The notes under the pieces are model-generated. The model was not told the DNA's origin, ran no database searches, and saw only the letters and a list, made by a program, of their open reading frames with translations. 45,000 nt of DNA from Mesostigma viride. Lineage: Eukaryota > Streptophyta > Mesostigmatophyceae > Mesostigmatales > Mesostigmataceae. Positions 11,401 to 25,041 of the stretch are shown here, piece by piece. The stretch's first letter is position 1; each line of letters begins with the position of its first letter. The stretch is from assembly GCA_009746045.1 (NCBI GenBank), contig RPFO01000231.1, forward strand, positions 777,888 to 822,887, in the 5' to 3' direction. Position numbers and translations under genes: made by a program.

Positions 11401-14400
11401 TGGGGTTGGGGTTGGGGTTGGGGTTGGGGTTGGGGTTGGGGTTGGGGTTGGGGTTGGGGTTGGGGTTGGGGTTGGGGTTGGGGTTGGGGTTGGGGTTGGG
11501 GTTGGGGTTGGGGTTGGGGTTGGGGTTGGGGTTGGGGTTGCACGTGTGAGGACTGTGGGAGGAAGAGAGTATCACCCCTGAGTTGGTGTGGTTCCATCTG
11601 TCGTGGTAGAGGGCGCTTGTGTAGTGGGAGGGGGCGCTTGTGTAGTGGGAGGGGGCACTTGCTGCGGGAGGAAGCACCTGTGTTGTTTTAGAGGGCGCTT
11701 GTGCTGTGCGAGGGGGAGCTTGTTGTTGTGGAAGGGGACGCCTGTGTTGTGGGAGGGGGCGCATGTGTCGTGGAAGAGGGCGCATGTGTTGTGGGAGAGG
11801 GCGCTTGTGCTGTGCGAGCGGGCGCTTGTTGTTGTGGGAGGGGGCGCCTGTGTTGTAGAGAATCCCTCATTTGCTCGTGTTGGCATATTGGGGTCTAGTG
11901 GTCTGCTGGATCATGCTTTTAGGGCGTGCTTATTCAGGGCTTATTACAAACTCATATTGCATGGGGGTGGGGGCTTTAGTAATTAAGGAGAAGCCAAGTG
12001 TGTTAAAGGGCTTTGTGCTTGCATTTTAGAATCATCCACAATTTGTTCCCGGCCAGCCCTCCTAGTCACTGCAAATGCTTATGTGTTAGCTTGTTTGTGT
12101 CTGATGCCCCTCTTGTATAAATAGTTACTTGTCTAATCTCCCTCTCTGGGCTTGTTACCTCAGACGTGTCCTCTGAGCGGATCAAATAGTTTTATTAGCA
12201 TCTTAATACACTTATTATTGCATTACATGTGTTGATGTGTACTTTGTCAAATAGTTTTATTAGCATCTTAATACACTTATTATTGCATTACATGTGTTGA
12301 TGTGTACCTTGTCAAACAGTTTTATTAGCATCTTAATACACTTATTATTGTATTACATGTGTTGATGTGTACCTTGTCTCCAGGTGTCCTTCTCCGCGCG
12401 CATCGCGGCATACACCGAGGTCATCCGGGTGTGGGCGGTAGTGGGGAACCACAACGATCTGAAGCATGCCATTGAGGTACAGTAAATTTATAGTGTTGCT
12501 ACTGGCAAAGGTCATACTACTGCATACAGTAGTTCACTAGTACCTTGTATTACCAGAGTCATCGTGACTAATCGTCTGGGGTAGCCTATCTGGGGAAGTA
12601 ACTGTTCTTTGGCCTTGGAACTAAGCATTACTAATTGGGGCTGGTCACCTGCTAATTGGCATGCTGAGCTTGGAATAGTGTGCATGGGTCATGGGGATTG
12701 TACTCATATTGCATCTACGAAGCTGTGCTGCTATTCGGCTGCTTACGAAACTGAAGTGATGATCGTCCTATTTAAATTGCCACGCTATAGTGCTCTACTT
12801 TGTCTTCCTAAAAGACTGGCCCACGCGCACCTGCTTGATGCCGTGGCAACCGGATCCCGACCACATTCGTGCACGCAGCTGACATTTGTTGCACCTGTCC
12901 ATCTATTCCAGTGCTCCTCGCTACCTCACTGTCAGAACGTTGCCTGCCGGAATCGCATCCCAACCAAGCCGCTTGCTGTGATTCGCTGTCCTTCCTGTAT
13001 TCATCTGACATCTGCCACCCAACATGGGGCACTGGGTGCACTGTCGCTGGTCCTTGATTCTCCTGACATCCGCGTGCCACTGAAACAGAATGTCACCGAA
13101 GCGCACCGTCGCGGCCGGCAGGCATTATGGAAAAAGCGCCTGCGCCGAGGAGGGCCATCTCCCACCTCGGACGCAGCCAGCGGCAGCGGGGGTTGGGTCA
13201 CCCACGGACCCGACGGGCCGATAACCTCTCCCAGGGTGTTCTACTCCCTGGAAGATATCCGTGGTGATGGCACGGAGCAAGCGGGGGAAATGCGAGACGT
13301 CCCTGGCACATCGGGGGAGTTTGGTGACGGGACGGTCCTCTGGTACCCGCTCGTGAGCCCCCGCTCGCACGACGCGTACACTATAATGAAGCTGTACAGC
13401 GTCTCCGCTGGCATGCTGAGGAGCCTGCTGCTGCATCCAGATGACGTCGCGCCGGACGCGGACTTCGCGCTCAAGGTCTCCAGGGAGGAGCATGCGATCA
13501 TCACGGCGGCACCGCCGCGGCCATCCTCGATGATCCTGTTAGGGCGAAGCGGCACGGGCAAGACCACGTGCACCGTGCTGCGCATGTGGGGGCTGTATAG
13601 TGCGTATTGGGACGTTGCGGCGTCGCCGCTGCTGACGGGCCAGGGCGGGGCGGACTGCGGGTCGCACCTGCACCAGGTGTTTGTCACCGTGAACCCGGTC
13701 CTGCGCTCCGAGGTGGCAAAGTTATTCCACGGGCTTGAGCGGGGCCGCCAGCTCGCACTGGAAGATACCCTAAGCCCCGACATTCAGGGTGGCTCCAACA
13801 GGACGTTGCCGTCCGCATCTACGGGCAGGAACCTCTCGCCGCCTGCCAGGGACGCCCGTGGCAGTAGCAGAGCGTCTGACAGCCCAGCGGTACCTCGAGG
13901 GCCGAGGAGGGGCGATGGCAGCGGGGTAGCCGGGCCCCTCTGCGGGAAAGGGGGAATGAGCAACGAGGTCGTTGCCAGGGCTGGCACAAGTGAGCAGGCG
14001 ACGGCAACACTTCATTCGCTCTGTGCGGCGCAGGAGCATGACTTCCCGCTATTTTTAACCAAGCGCGATTGGCTCGTGATGCTGGACGGGACGCTGCAGG
14101 ATCCGTTCTTCCCTAGGGAGCCGCCCGACGGCGATGACGACGACGATGCTGAGCATGCCGGTGGCGATGATCAGGGCGCTGCCCTCGGGGCGCGTGCTGG
14201 CGCAGATTTGGGCAGGTCCCACGGACGGCTGACGCCAGAGGGCGCGACCCTGGCCTACGGAGACATCAACCTGCAGGGTCTGCTCAACATTCCGGACCGC
14301 GACGACGACGCGTTGTGGGGGTGGCTCGAGGGCAGCAGCAGTAGGGGGGCGGGTGCCAGCAGCGGGGCTGCTGGGAGGGGAAATCCCACTGGACGAGCGG

Positions 14401-17400
14401 GCCACGACCCGAAGAGCCGAGAGAGGAGCCAGAAGGCGAGCAAGGTCGCAGGGATTGCGCGTGGAAAATGGTTGGAAGTGGACTATAGTTATTTCGTGGA
14501 TGAGATGTGGCCGCAGATGTGCTCCTCGGTGGCCAGGTGGCAGCAGACTTCCGGCTCCCAACCGCAAGGCCGTCAAGCCAAGCAGCGTATGCCAGCATCG
14601 GGGTCGTTGATGCCAGGTCATGTTGAATCCTCCGTTCAAGGGAGCGGGGATGTATCCGCAGGGACGGGTGCCAGCATGAGCATGAGTGCCCCAGAGCACT
14701 GGGGCGGCCATGGTAGGGATTGCCACTTGGCACTCCACCCAGCACTCGTGTGGACCGAAATATCGTCCTTCATCAAGGGCAGCGCGGGCGCCCTGGACGC
14801 GCCCTCTGGCCACCTGTCCTTGGAGGAGTACGAGTACCTTGGTGCCAAGAAGTCGCCCAGCTTCGTGGGCTCTCGCGCCATGGTGTATGAGCTGTTCCTG
14901 GCCTACCAGCAGCTGCTGCGGCAGTGCAGGGGGTTCGACCTGGCGGACATCGTGCGGCATGTCTACAGGGGGGTCACGGCTGGCAAGCGTCACCGGAGCA
15001 CGCCTGTCATCCACAGCGTCTTCGTCGATGAGGTGCAGGACTTCACCGAGGCGGAGCTGAAGCTGTGCGTGCGTGCGTGCGAGGATCCAAATGGGCTGTT
15101 CCTCACGGGTGAGTGAATACCCATGGGCATTACCCTGCCCTGAACCATGCACACCTGAGTACTTATGCTGCATGGGATTGTCTCTTACTGATGCTATTGA
15201 CATGCATGGAAGTAATTGATTTCTAGAGACCCCGCGCTCTCTGCCTAAATCTACGGCGTGCTCGGGCAACCTCTGCCCTCCCTCCATCCAAACCCTTAAC
15301 TAATCTACGGCCAGAGTTGGGAGCTGATGTGTGCACACTTTCAGCTTTCTCTCAAGACCTTCTACACATGTTACATCTGCACATGGAAATGTCACATAGT
15401 AGTACATCTGCATGGTGGGCATACCGCAACGTTTTCTTTCGCAATATGCATGTGGTTTTGTCAATATGTGCAGTATCTATCCTGCTTGGGGGGCGTCTAG
15501 CTATAAATGGGGAGAGGTCATATCAGTATAGTAATGTCGTTTCCAAGAAAAAACAGCTCGGAGCACCCATGAAACCTGTGTTGCATTTGTGGGTGCTTAC
15601 GCTTGCGGGAGAGGGGGGGGGGGGGGGGGGTTGGAGCGGGGGGTAGGGGCGGGGGGGGGCAGGGCGGGGGGGGGATGGACATTGTGCGGATGCGTGCATG
15701 TGCACATGAGGCAGGGAAGCGGAGCAGTAAGTGAGGGCAAAATTTGCATAGTTGCTATACGTTGGGCTGGGCTATAGAGTCCAGGCAAGGTGTATCTGGT
15801 CAGCTCGGTGGGTCCATCTTAGGGTTCAGCCAGAGTAATGACAGGGCAGTGGAATGCGAGCGGATTGATATTTATTAACTTCATGCGGGCCGAGTGGTTC
15901 AAGATGACCCCAAAGTAGTGGCAACAGAGAATTATCGCATAAATGCGTCAGTCTACGGCTAACAGGAATTTTTGTGGGAAGGAGTATCGCATGAATTGCG
16001 CCGTAAATGGGTACAGCTGTGAGGCATTAACCCATAGTCCGGGAATGGGTTTTTGGCATTTTTAGACCCCTGAAAATGGAAAAAATCATAACTCATGGGC
16101 CACAACTCCAAATACCCCCAACCAAGGTGCTAGGAGTATTTACACTTCAAGGGCTTTCAGAAAATGCAATAATATCCCGAGTCCATTCAGTGCTTTGCAA
16201 GATATTTACTGCCAAAGTTGGACAAAAGACGATCATTTTCAGGCAAGGGAAATCCCCTTAGTAGTTTACCCCTGCAGGGAGGGTTCTAAAAAATTATTAT
16301 GGGGTTGGACAATGCCAATAGATAGTGCCACCATGCTTTCCTTGGGTCAGACCGCACGGATAGCCCATCTGACCTATATAATGCGCTCACTTACGTGTGT
16401 GGGTTACGCGCGCGTAAGCAGCCATCCATGAAATGCCACACACTTATGCATTGTATACAGCCACATAGGACTGTAAAAAGTGCTGGGAAACAAAGAAGTG
16501 CTAAACCAGCACTAACGGAATGGCATCCTCCAAAGAAACACCACAAACTGAGCAGATTTGGGGCTAATAGCACTCATACAGCAGGCATGGAAACCTGCTG
16601 CAAGAGGCACTGATACACTCGTGTAAAATGGATGTATAAACGACAGATTCCCGTGCAAACGACATGCAAACACGTTGCCGTACCTGGCTTGATCACGACC
16701 TTTCCGGGTTCTGCTGGCCGGGACCCTCATATCTCACACTGGCTAATGCTGTCCAGGCATAGGCCGCCATAGCCGCATAATGCATGCATCCGACATGATT
16801 ACCAGGTTGATGTTCTGTGCAAAGATGACCTATAAACGCATCCGAATTCACAGGGACGCTGCTGCGGATGTCCCGTACCAAAACTGGGTGCTCGGGCTGG
16901 CGCAGACTGCCGGGCCATAAGAAGAAAATCGAAATATGGCATGCCATTACTCATCTGGTACTGACGACCAAGAAAGCAGTAATGTCCTACCTGTATTTTA
17001 CCAATGCTATACATCTGGCCACCCCTGACCTACGAAAATCACGCATCATCATTCTGAGCAACATTCTGAACCATTACACGCCGCGAGACCCAAAATTTCC
17101 TTGATAACGGCACGCTAGCAGCCATATCTCGTTACGCGCGCGCGCGAGTGAAATTTTCCCGCCAAAGTCACGTGATACTGTCTCAATACACGTTGTATTT
17201 ACCAGGCTATGGCGAATATTACCCCCAAACCTATGCATCACCTTCGTCCTGAAGTGTTCCCAGACCCACCGGACCACTGACATCCGTCACAGGTGGCGCG
17301 GCGCTCCGGGAATTGAGCGCCGCGCCACCGGGAGTCAAACAGTGCGATATATCGCACTGTTTCCGGACTATGGGTTAACTGCCAACCTATCCTCCGTACT

Positions 17401-20400
17401 GAAACTACCTGGAGATTGTAATGCCGACATCACTTTGCATCATGACTATATACATGTGGCCTACTTCTGCACCTAGTCTTGCTAAACAATGTGCACAGTC
17501 TACGTGCCCCCATTCTATGGCATTATAGTGTGCGTGGCATCGCTGCATGTGTACCATAATGCCGCCTGCTCGCATTGCTTGACCCCCGGAACGGTGGCCC
17601 ACCCCTGCTTCAGGCGACATGGCGCAGACCATCACAACAGCTAACACTCCGCCGTCATGCATCCCTGGCTCCGTCGCATTCCCTTTTGTAACGCAGGCGA
17701 CACAGCGCAGACCATCGCGCGCGGCGTGGCGTTCCGATTCGTGGACCTGCGCAGCCTCTTCTTCGAGGAATCGCGCCATAACCCCATGTGCAACATGCCC
17801 AAGGGCATCCGCACCCTGGCCACCAACTACCGCACCCACGCAGGGATTCTCGACCTGGCCAACGCCGTCGTCGAGCTGTTGGTGGCCTTCTTCCCCAAGT
17901 CCATCGATAAGCTTCCGCCCGACCGGGGTCTGTTCGAGGGGCCCAAGCCATGCCTCGTGACGGCGGAAAGTTTCGATGACCTGTGCATGCTGCTGCTGGG
18001 GGCTCCCGAGCTTGGTGGGGAAAAGCAGTCAATCGACTTTGGCGCGCACCAGGTGGTGATCGTGCGGGAGGGGGGCAGCAAGGAGGGATTGCCGGAGATG
18101 TTGCGCAACGGCGCGCTCGTATGCACAGGTGCGATTGCTATATTCACTATGACAATTAAAAGTGCACCCACCCTTCACTCAAGTCTCGTAGTTGTATCAA
18201 ATGATCCACCGGTCCGTCACATAGTAGCAGTTATAAGAAGGCTTTTATTCCCTCTATGATGCTTGCTTGTGCATTTGGCTTTTTACGATCTCCTTGGTTA
18301 TCTTGGCATGTCTTTCCGTAGACGATCTTTTTGCTTTGGATGGTTTATAATAAGACTTTTCTTTCGCTTATGTTAGTGCTGGTGCTTTTGGTTCTTTGCC
18401 GTATCCTTGGTTATCTTAATGGCAGGCCACATCCCTTTTTTGGTAGCCAAGTCTAGTAATTTTGTCCTGATGGTTACATAACTTGTCGATAATGATGAAA
18501 ACGTTTGGTGCACTCTGTGCATTCATGATTGGCTTTAAGATGTAGTAACGTCAGCACCAACGTTGGCTTTAAGATGTAGTAACCATGGAGAACCTCCCCC
18601 CCATAGTCAGCCTCTACTCTAGCTTTTCTTTCTCAGCTCTTCATCCCTTCAACTCCCTGGTATTCCTTTACCCTGTGTGATGGTTTTCTGATTTCCTCGC
18701 TCTCTTCCCCAGTGACCAGAAGGACCTGACCATTGATGTCCCCATTCCTTACCGATATATCCCCACATACTTCCCACTCTACCAGTCCCCCCATCAATAG
18801 TATACATACAGCCTAATGTGTGCAACCACCCTCCTCTGAATTCGGTGCGCTTTGCGACCATAGACGCGTATTCTGTCATCTGGACACTCTGCTTTTGTAC
18901 CCAGAGCATCTAAACTACTAGTAACACCCTCAACGTTATGCTTCCTATAGAGTCATCCTCTATCCTATAGAGTCCTATTTCTACTAGTAACACCCTCAAC
19001 GTTATGCTTCCTATAGAGTCCTATTTCTACTAGTAACACCCTCAACGTTATGCTTCCTATAGAGTCATCCTCTATCCTATAGAGTCCTATTTCTACTAGT
19101 AACACCCTCAACGTTATGCTTCCTATAGAGTCCTATTTCTACTAGTAACACCCTCAACGTTATGCTTCCTATAGAGTCATCCTCTATCCTATAGAGTCCT
19201 ATTTCTACTAGTTACACCCTCAACGTTATGCTTCCTATAGAGTCATCCTCTATCCCATAGAGTCCTATTTATTTTCAATAATATAGCTACTTACATCAGA
19301 GTGAAGGCACCCACTTAAAAAATAAACAAAGCCAACGCTAACAAGAGATACCACGACAAAATAACTACAGCCGGCACGGGACACTTGATCCACACCGTTG
19401 AATGTTCAAGTAAAACAGCCTAATAACCATGCTGCGCTGCAAAGTCAGCCCGCGTGCGGCGGAGCAAGATGTCAGCCATAGCCCGGGTGAGCGCTTCCAA
19501 AAGGCGTTGGCGCCAGTACGACGTCCAGGTCCGCGCCAACCGAGGGGCCCGCTGGCCCTCCAGGTCCAGGCAGTCCTCCCGGAGCCGGCAGCACTCCTTT
19601 AAGAAGCCGGCGGTCAGGGTCCCCATGGCCCCGAACTCCTCCAAGACAAAGGGCACCACACGGTGGTGCCCGACGTCGCCATAGACCGTGAGCTTGGCCC
19701 GCTCCTATATATATACTGCCTATGGAGTCATCCTCTGCAACCTTAAGTCTGGCCCCCTTCCCCGCTTGCATCTGCGTGCATCCCGTGTGTGGCTGAATTC
19801 CGAGGACTTTGCTGAAACTCGAGCCATGCAGCGTCTGCATGAAGCATCGGTAGCCCTGTGGGTGAGCAAACTGCACATAGTACTATGGGGATAGAAATAT
19901 AAAATTACATTATAATAATACAGAATTGTAGTAGTAGTGTTGCCTGAGACAGGCATTGTGAGGTTCATCCAAAGATTTCGACACTTTGTTAATTATGGGG
20001 TTCATCCAAAGATTTCGACACGTTGTTAATTAACCCTGGCGCTGCGCCGCTTGGCGTTGTGTTTGCATGACATGCACTCGTCTGACACATGCTGTTCTGA
20101 CGCAGTATTCGAGTCCAAGGGCCTCGAGTTTGACGACGTGCTCCTCTACAACTTCTTTGCCGACTCCCCTGCGCACAAGGAGTGGCGCGCCGTGCTATCC
20201 TACGTCGAACAACTCCAGACGCGCGGGCAGGCATCGTCGACCCGCTCAGCGCTGCACATCGCCGAGGCGCATCTGCGCCCGCTCGAATTCGACCCCAACG
20301 CGCACAAGATCCTGATCTCGGAGCTCAAGCACCTGTACACCGCCGTCACACGCGCGCGGGTGAACCTCTGGATCTACGATGAGGATGTCGAGAAGAGGGC

Positions 20401-23400
20401 ACCCTTGTTCCACCTGCTCCAAGTGTGGGGGCTGGTGCAGGTCGCGGACGATAGCGACGAAGGGGGCCAGGGGCGGGGCCCACGCCGGGCAGGCCTTGCG
20501 GGCAATGGCAGGCCGACGTCGCGATTCGATTGGCAACGGCAGGGTGTTCGGTTCTTCGCTAGGGAGGCGTATGACCTGGCGTCCCAGTGCTTCCAGAGAG
20601 CCGGGGATGAGTTCATGACGAGGCGGGCGCGTGCGAGGCACAATCTTGCCGAGGCGCGTGGGCGGGCGTTGCTGGGAGCAGCGGCGCAGTCGGGTGGGGG
20701 GGCGAGTCGCGGCGCGCCAGGGTCGGGGGTGGGGTACCGGGAGAGGCGAGCCCAGCTTTACTTGCAGGCGGCGGAGGATTTCTTGGGCTGTGCGAGGGAC
20801 AAGGCTCGCGGCGTGGACGAGGAGTGGCAGATGGCAGCGCTGTGCTTTGACAAGGGAGGGAAGACGACGCGTGCAGGGAAGGTGTTGTTGGAGGCTGGCC
20901 AGCCGGTGGAGGCGGCTGGCATGTTCGTCAAGGGGGGTTGCTGGAAGAGGGCAGCTGAGGTTTATGAAGCCCAGGTGAGTTGACTAGCGGGGCAGGGGCG
21001 TGACGGCCCTGGCATCATAAGGCACCATATGGCACCATGTGATCTCTTCTATGCACTGTTGTCGATCTCTTCTATGCGGTGAAGATCAATAAGGCACAGC
21101 CTGGTCCGCCTTGGGAGGCTGGGCGTTTCGCTGTAGTTTATGCCCTGTTTCTTCTACAATCGGGGGGATTATACCGGTCGATGATCATAATGCACCGGTG
21201 CATGCCTTGGAGGCTGGGGTCTGTTGCAATAGTAACCTTTTCTCGTCAACGTTGCGAGGCATGAAGCGCAGTACGTGCATTCTCGGGAGACGCCGAGTCA
21301 CATGCGGCTCGTTCTATCTGGAGTGCTGCAGGTAGCCTTGCTCAATCTTGAATTTTCTGAATGCTGGTGTTTTCAAATGAGATGTTGCTAATTAGAGTTT
21401 GGTCCGGTGGAGAAAGGAGCCCTGGATCAATGTGCGCGAACTGTGCTCTGTCGAACCACTGAAATCATCAGAAAAGAGTGGTATCACGTACGGGGGTATT
21501 ATGTGCTTCTTGCACGCGCCACGCATGAACAAGTCAGCCTGTGCTGTGCATTTGTGATGTATTTGCGGCGCTTTTGGGGTGCTTTCCTGGTCATCATGAA
21601 TCATTTTGTAAAAGTGCGATTGTGATCGTGTTGCTTGTTGTACATATATTCTTCTTAATTGTATATTATATTATTGTATATAATTGTATATACTCTTCTA
21701 AATTCGCAGGGCATGGTCGCCGACGCAGCCAAGTGTTGCATCGAGGGGAGACACGTGGCGGATGCCATGGGAGTGCTGGAGCGGGCGGGCAGGGTGGCCC
21801 AGGCAGCCCTGGCGCTGCTGACACACTGGCGCAAGGATGAGTCCGGTAGGAGGAACCTAAACTTAGACCGCTGCGGGGGCTTTATGTGTACTGAAGATAA
21901 ACGGGGCCCTTTTGTAAACCCAGTCCTCCTGTACATGAACAATGACGTTTCAGGTAGCATTTGCCTTAAAATTGACAACACTACTATGTATCTGCACGCC
22001 ATTATGATTCTGCATGCAAGTACGATTTTTTCATTGTAGTATGAAAATAGTTTCTGGCCTGCGCTGTTTGTCTCCTTGATAGTTTATTACCTTTCTAATC
22101 TTTTTGAGCCCTTCCGTCGTACTGGTATACATTTGTCATCACATATGGCGTTGGCTCTCGGGGACCGTCACTACGCTCGTGGAAGCTGCTTCTTGAGGCA
22201 GAAGCTGCTTCTTGAGGCAGGCGATGTCAGCAGAAGATGAACCCTACAAGGACAAGTATATAACATACTTCCGTGGCTGCCGGGTCAGCACAGTGTTTGG
22301 CATCGCCGGCGCCATTCTAGTCTACAGCCGAATCCAGTTAACCGGGGTGACCCCTCTCTCACTGTTTCTTGGCCAAATCACCATGACAAGAATTTTTTTA
22401 CTATGTACAAGTGTCGCTTTATTTTTTATTCTCCTCTGGTAAAACCAACCTTAATATCCTGCCTAATCCTTTTTTATCCTCGATCCTCGCAGGCCTCCTG
22501 GGTAAGCGAGCGCTTGCGTTCGTGGACAGTCACCTTGCGCAGCTTCAAGCGTTCAAAGAAGTCTCGTTACGCGAAGTCGAGGACTTGGCCGCCCGGGTGG
22601 CCGTGCAGGAGCTTGCCTCCCAAGAATGCAACACCCATGCAAGACGGGAGCATTCCCCTTCTATAGCTGGCGAACCTCACCGAGACGCCAACGACCAGTT
22701 CATTCGGTCCGCACTGATGCGGATATCTTCCAGCTGGGAGCAGATGTCCCTGGCGCACGGCACGGGCCGCATCGAGCTCCTGGCGGAAGAGTACGAGCAG
22801 GTGGGGTGGACCCTGCCGGCCGCATCCGTGTGGGCGCAACTGGGAGAATTCCACAAGGTGATTGAAGCTCTGGACCGCGGGGGTGTTGTCGTTACGGAGG
22901 CAAGCATGATCCAAGCCACACAAAGGCTGCGGGGGCTTTGCGCCCGAGCAATGGCTTTTAGCATGCAAACCGGCGGTCGCGGAATTAATGCTGTCATACG
23001 CTGGCACGATGATGCCGGCACGCCCCTGCCTGGCCATGGCGGGGCGGTCGCGACTCCAGCTCAGCCTGATGGGTTACAGCTGGCGGGGGTGACAGCCAGG
23101 CAGGGGTCCCTGGCCTCCGCTGAGGATGAGCCGGCCACATCTTCGGGCTTGTCGCGGGGCGAGGAGCAGGCGCTGTGGCGGCTAGCCCTCCAAGAGGCCC
23201 GACTAGAGGCCCGACATGATGCCCGACAAGACCGCTTCCTAGTAATTGCGAAGGATGCTCATCTTGGGGCGGTGGAGGCTCGGCTGGGGCTCGCTGTGTG
23301 CCAGCGGGACGAGGTGGGGGTGCGGAGGGCGGCAGAAGAGTTCCAAGCAGCCGGTTGCTTTGTGGGGGAGGTGTTTGCTCGCGCCGCGCTGGTGCGGATG

Positions 23401-24997
23401 CTGGTGGTGGATCCCGCGGAGACTCCACCCGCACGTGTGGCCGCCGGGGTGGGAAAGCAGGAGCAGCCGCGGCAGGAGGCGTACCACTTGTGCGGATCCA
23501 CAAAGCAAGGCGTGGACAGGGGGCAGCCGAGGGTAGGGGGATTGGGTGGGGGCGAGATGACTAACCCTCCCCTGGACGCTGCGGCAGCGGTCGCGGCGGC
23601 GGCTGCGGCTGTTGCTGCTGCGGAGGCTGCGGCGGCGGCGACGGCGGCGGCGGCGGCGGCGGCGGCGGTGACAGCTCCCCCAGATGGTGCGAATGCTACT
23701 GCTAGTGTTGCTGATGCTACTGGTGCTGCGGCTGCTGCGGCAGCGGCTTCTGCTGCTGCTACTGCGGCAGCGGCTTCTGCTGCTGCTACTGCGGCAGCGA
23801 CTTCTTCTGCGGCGGCGGCTGCTGCTGAGGCCGCAGCGGCCGCCGTGGCGGTGGCGGCTGCCAGGATTAGGACTGTCGATGCAGTCCTTCAGATGGCCAG
23901 GCTGGCTGCCATCGCTGCGGACCTGGTGGACTCCCTGACGGGACCGACATCCGCGCTGGGCAGGCAGGCGGTGGCGCCGGGGGCGTTATCCACAAATGCA
24001 GCCGCGTCTTCCTCCACGGCTTCCAAGCTCGCTCGCATCCACGCCGGCACTAGCAGCGGCGCCGCAGGCCAGTCGGCGGTAGGGGCTTCCAGCTGCATGG
24101 CCAGGCTTGGGGGGCCCGCGACACCTGGCAGCTCCGTGGAGCGGATCCGTGCCTTCTACGGATGCCAGAACCTGCCGGGGTCGGAGCATCTGGGCCCGTC
24201 GGCGCAAGTCCTCGGGTTCAACCCGACGGCGTACCGGCTGTGTGCGGCGCTGCCGGGAAAGGAGGAGGACGGAAACGCGGCCACGGCCGGGAGAGCTGCA
24301 GGGGGAGGGAACAGATCAATGCAATCGAATGAGAGGCTGGGGCATGGCTGGGACGAGGGAAGACCTGCGGTGCAGAGAGATAATAAACAGTTAGGTGCAA
24401 ATAGGGATGAGAGAGGAGCTGCATGCCTCTATTATCAGATACCTGAGCATACTTACATGGAGGATTTTGTGGGGAAGGGCCACCTGCATACTTCACGACC
24501 GCCCTGGACGATGCCTACCATGTCCCTGGGGATGTCGCAAGTCGACGCCCTCCTCCTCCGTGATGTGCTCGCTGAAGTGTCCGCGGCGGCGTTCGCAGTC
24601 CGGCCAGCGTTGTCCGCGGTGGTCGGATGGGATGCCTTCCCCCCGGGCTGGCCAGCTGGGGTCTATGAACCCAATGACTCATCAGGCACGAGTCGTCAAG
24701 GTTCGCTTGCTCAGGCCAGCAAGCCCGCGAGAAACGTGCTCGAGTCTGGAGAAGCTCACAGAGGCACGGCTGCGGATAATGGCAGGCCTCTTGGTGGCTC
24801 GGAGGGCGGGTGGCTAGCCCAGTTGCGTGGGGAGCTTGGCAAAGAGGGCTGTTCCGCAACCCAGATGGCTCGGCAGCATCGTCCCGCTGACAAAGAGGAC
24901 CTGGAGGGTCCATCATACGTGGAGCCTGATAGCTTGTCCGCGCCGGTGGCTTCGAGCGTGGAGCAGCAGCAGCGGCGGCGGCGGTTGCAGCAACAAC

Positions 24998-25041
<44 letters not shown>

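Larger units (their letters stand above)
11289..12383 (+). other. intron 6
   Basis: Holds (TTGGGG)n from 29 bases after the donor, then a degenerate G-rich minisatellite, then three 65-bp repeats leading into the acceptor at 12382-12383. Confidence 0.75.
15109..17696 (+). other. intron 8
   Basis: Longest intron of the gene (2,588 nt). It carries G-runs at 15611-15672, a complete piggyBac-like element at 16031-17374 and a near-perfect copy of the exon 9 start at 17611-17633. Confidence 0.8.
18129..20105 (+). other. intron 9
   Basis: Contains an array of alternating 66- and 46-bp units (18915-19270), a minus-strand retrotransposon 3' fragment (19420-19700), a related repeat piece at about 19721-19740 and a 37-bp duplication (19962-20035). 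Confidence 0.8.

Noticed and set aside
11318-11540. True chromosome end
   Set aside because: The array is internal to a gene whose exons continue on both sides in phase.
9986-11785. 599-codon open frame on the minus strand
   Set aside because: It is the antisense shadow of exon 6 plus the (TTGGGG)n array; its Asn-Pro run is repeat-derived.
14055-15287. 410-codon open frame on the minus strand
   Set aside because: Antisense shadow of the GC-rich helicase exon 8, which has strong family motifs on the plus strand.
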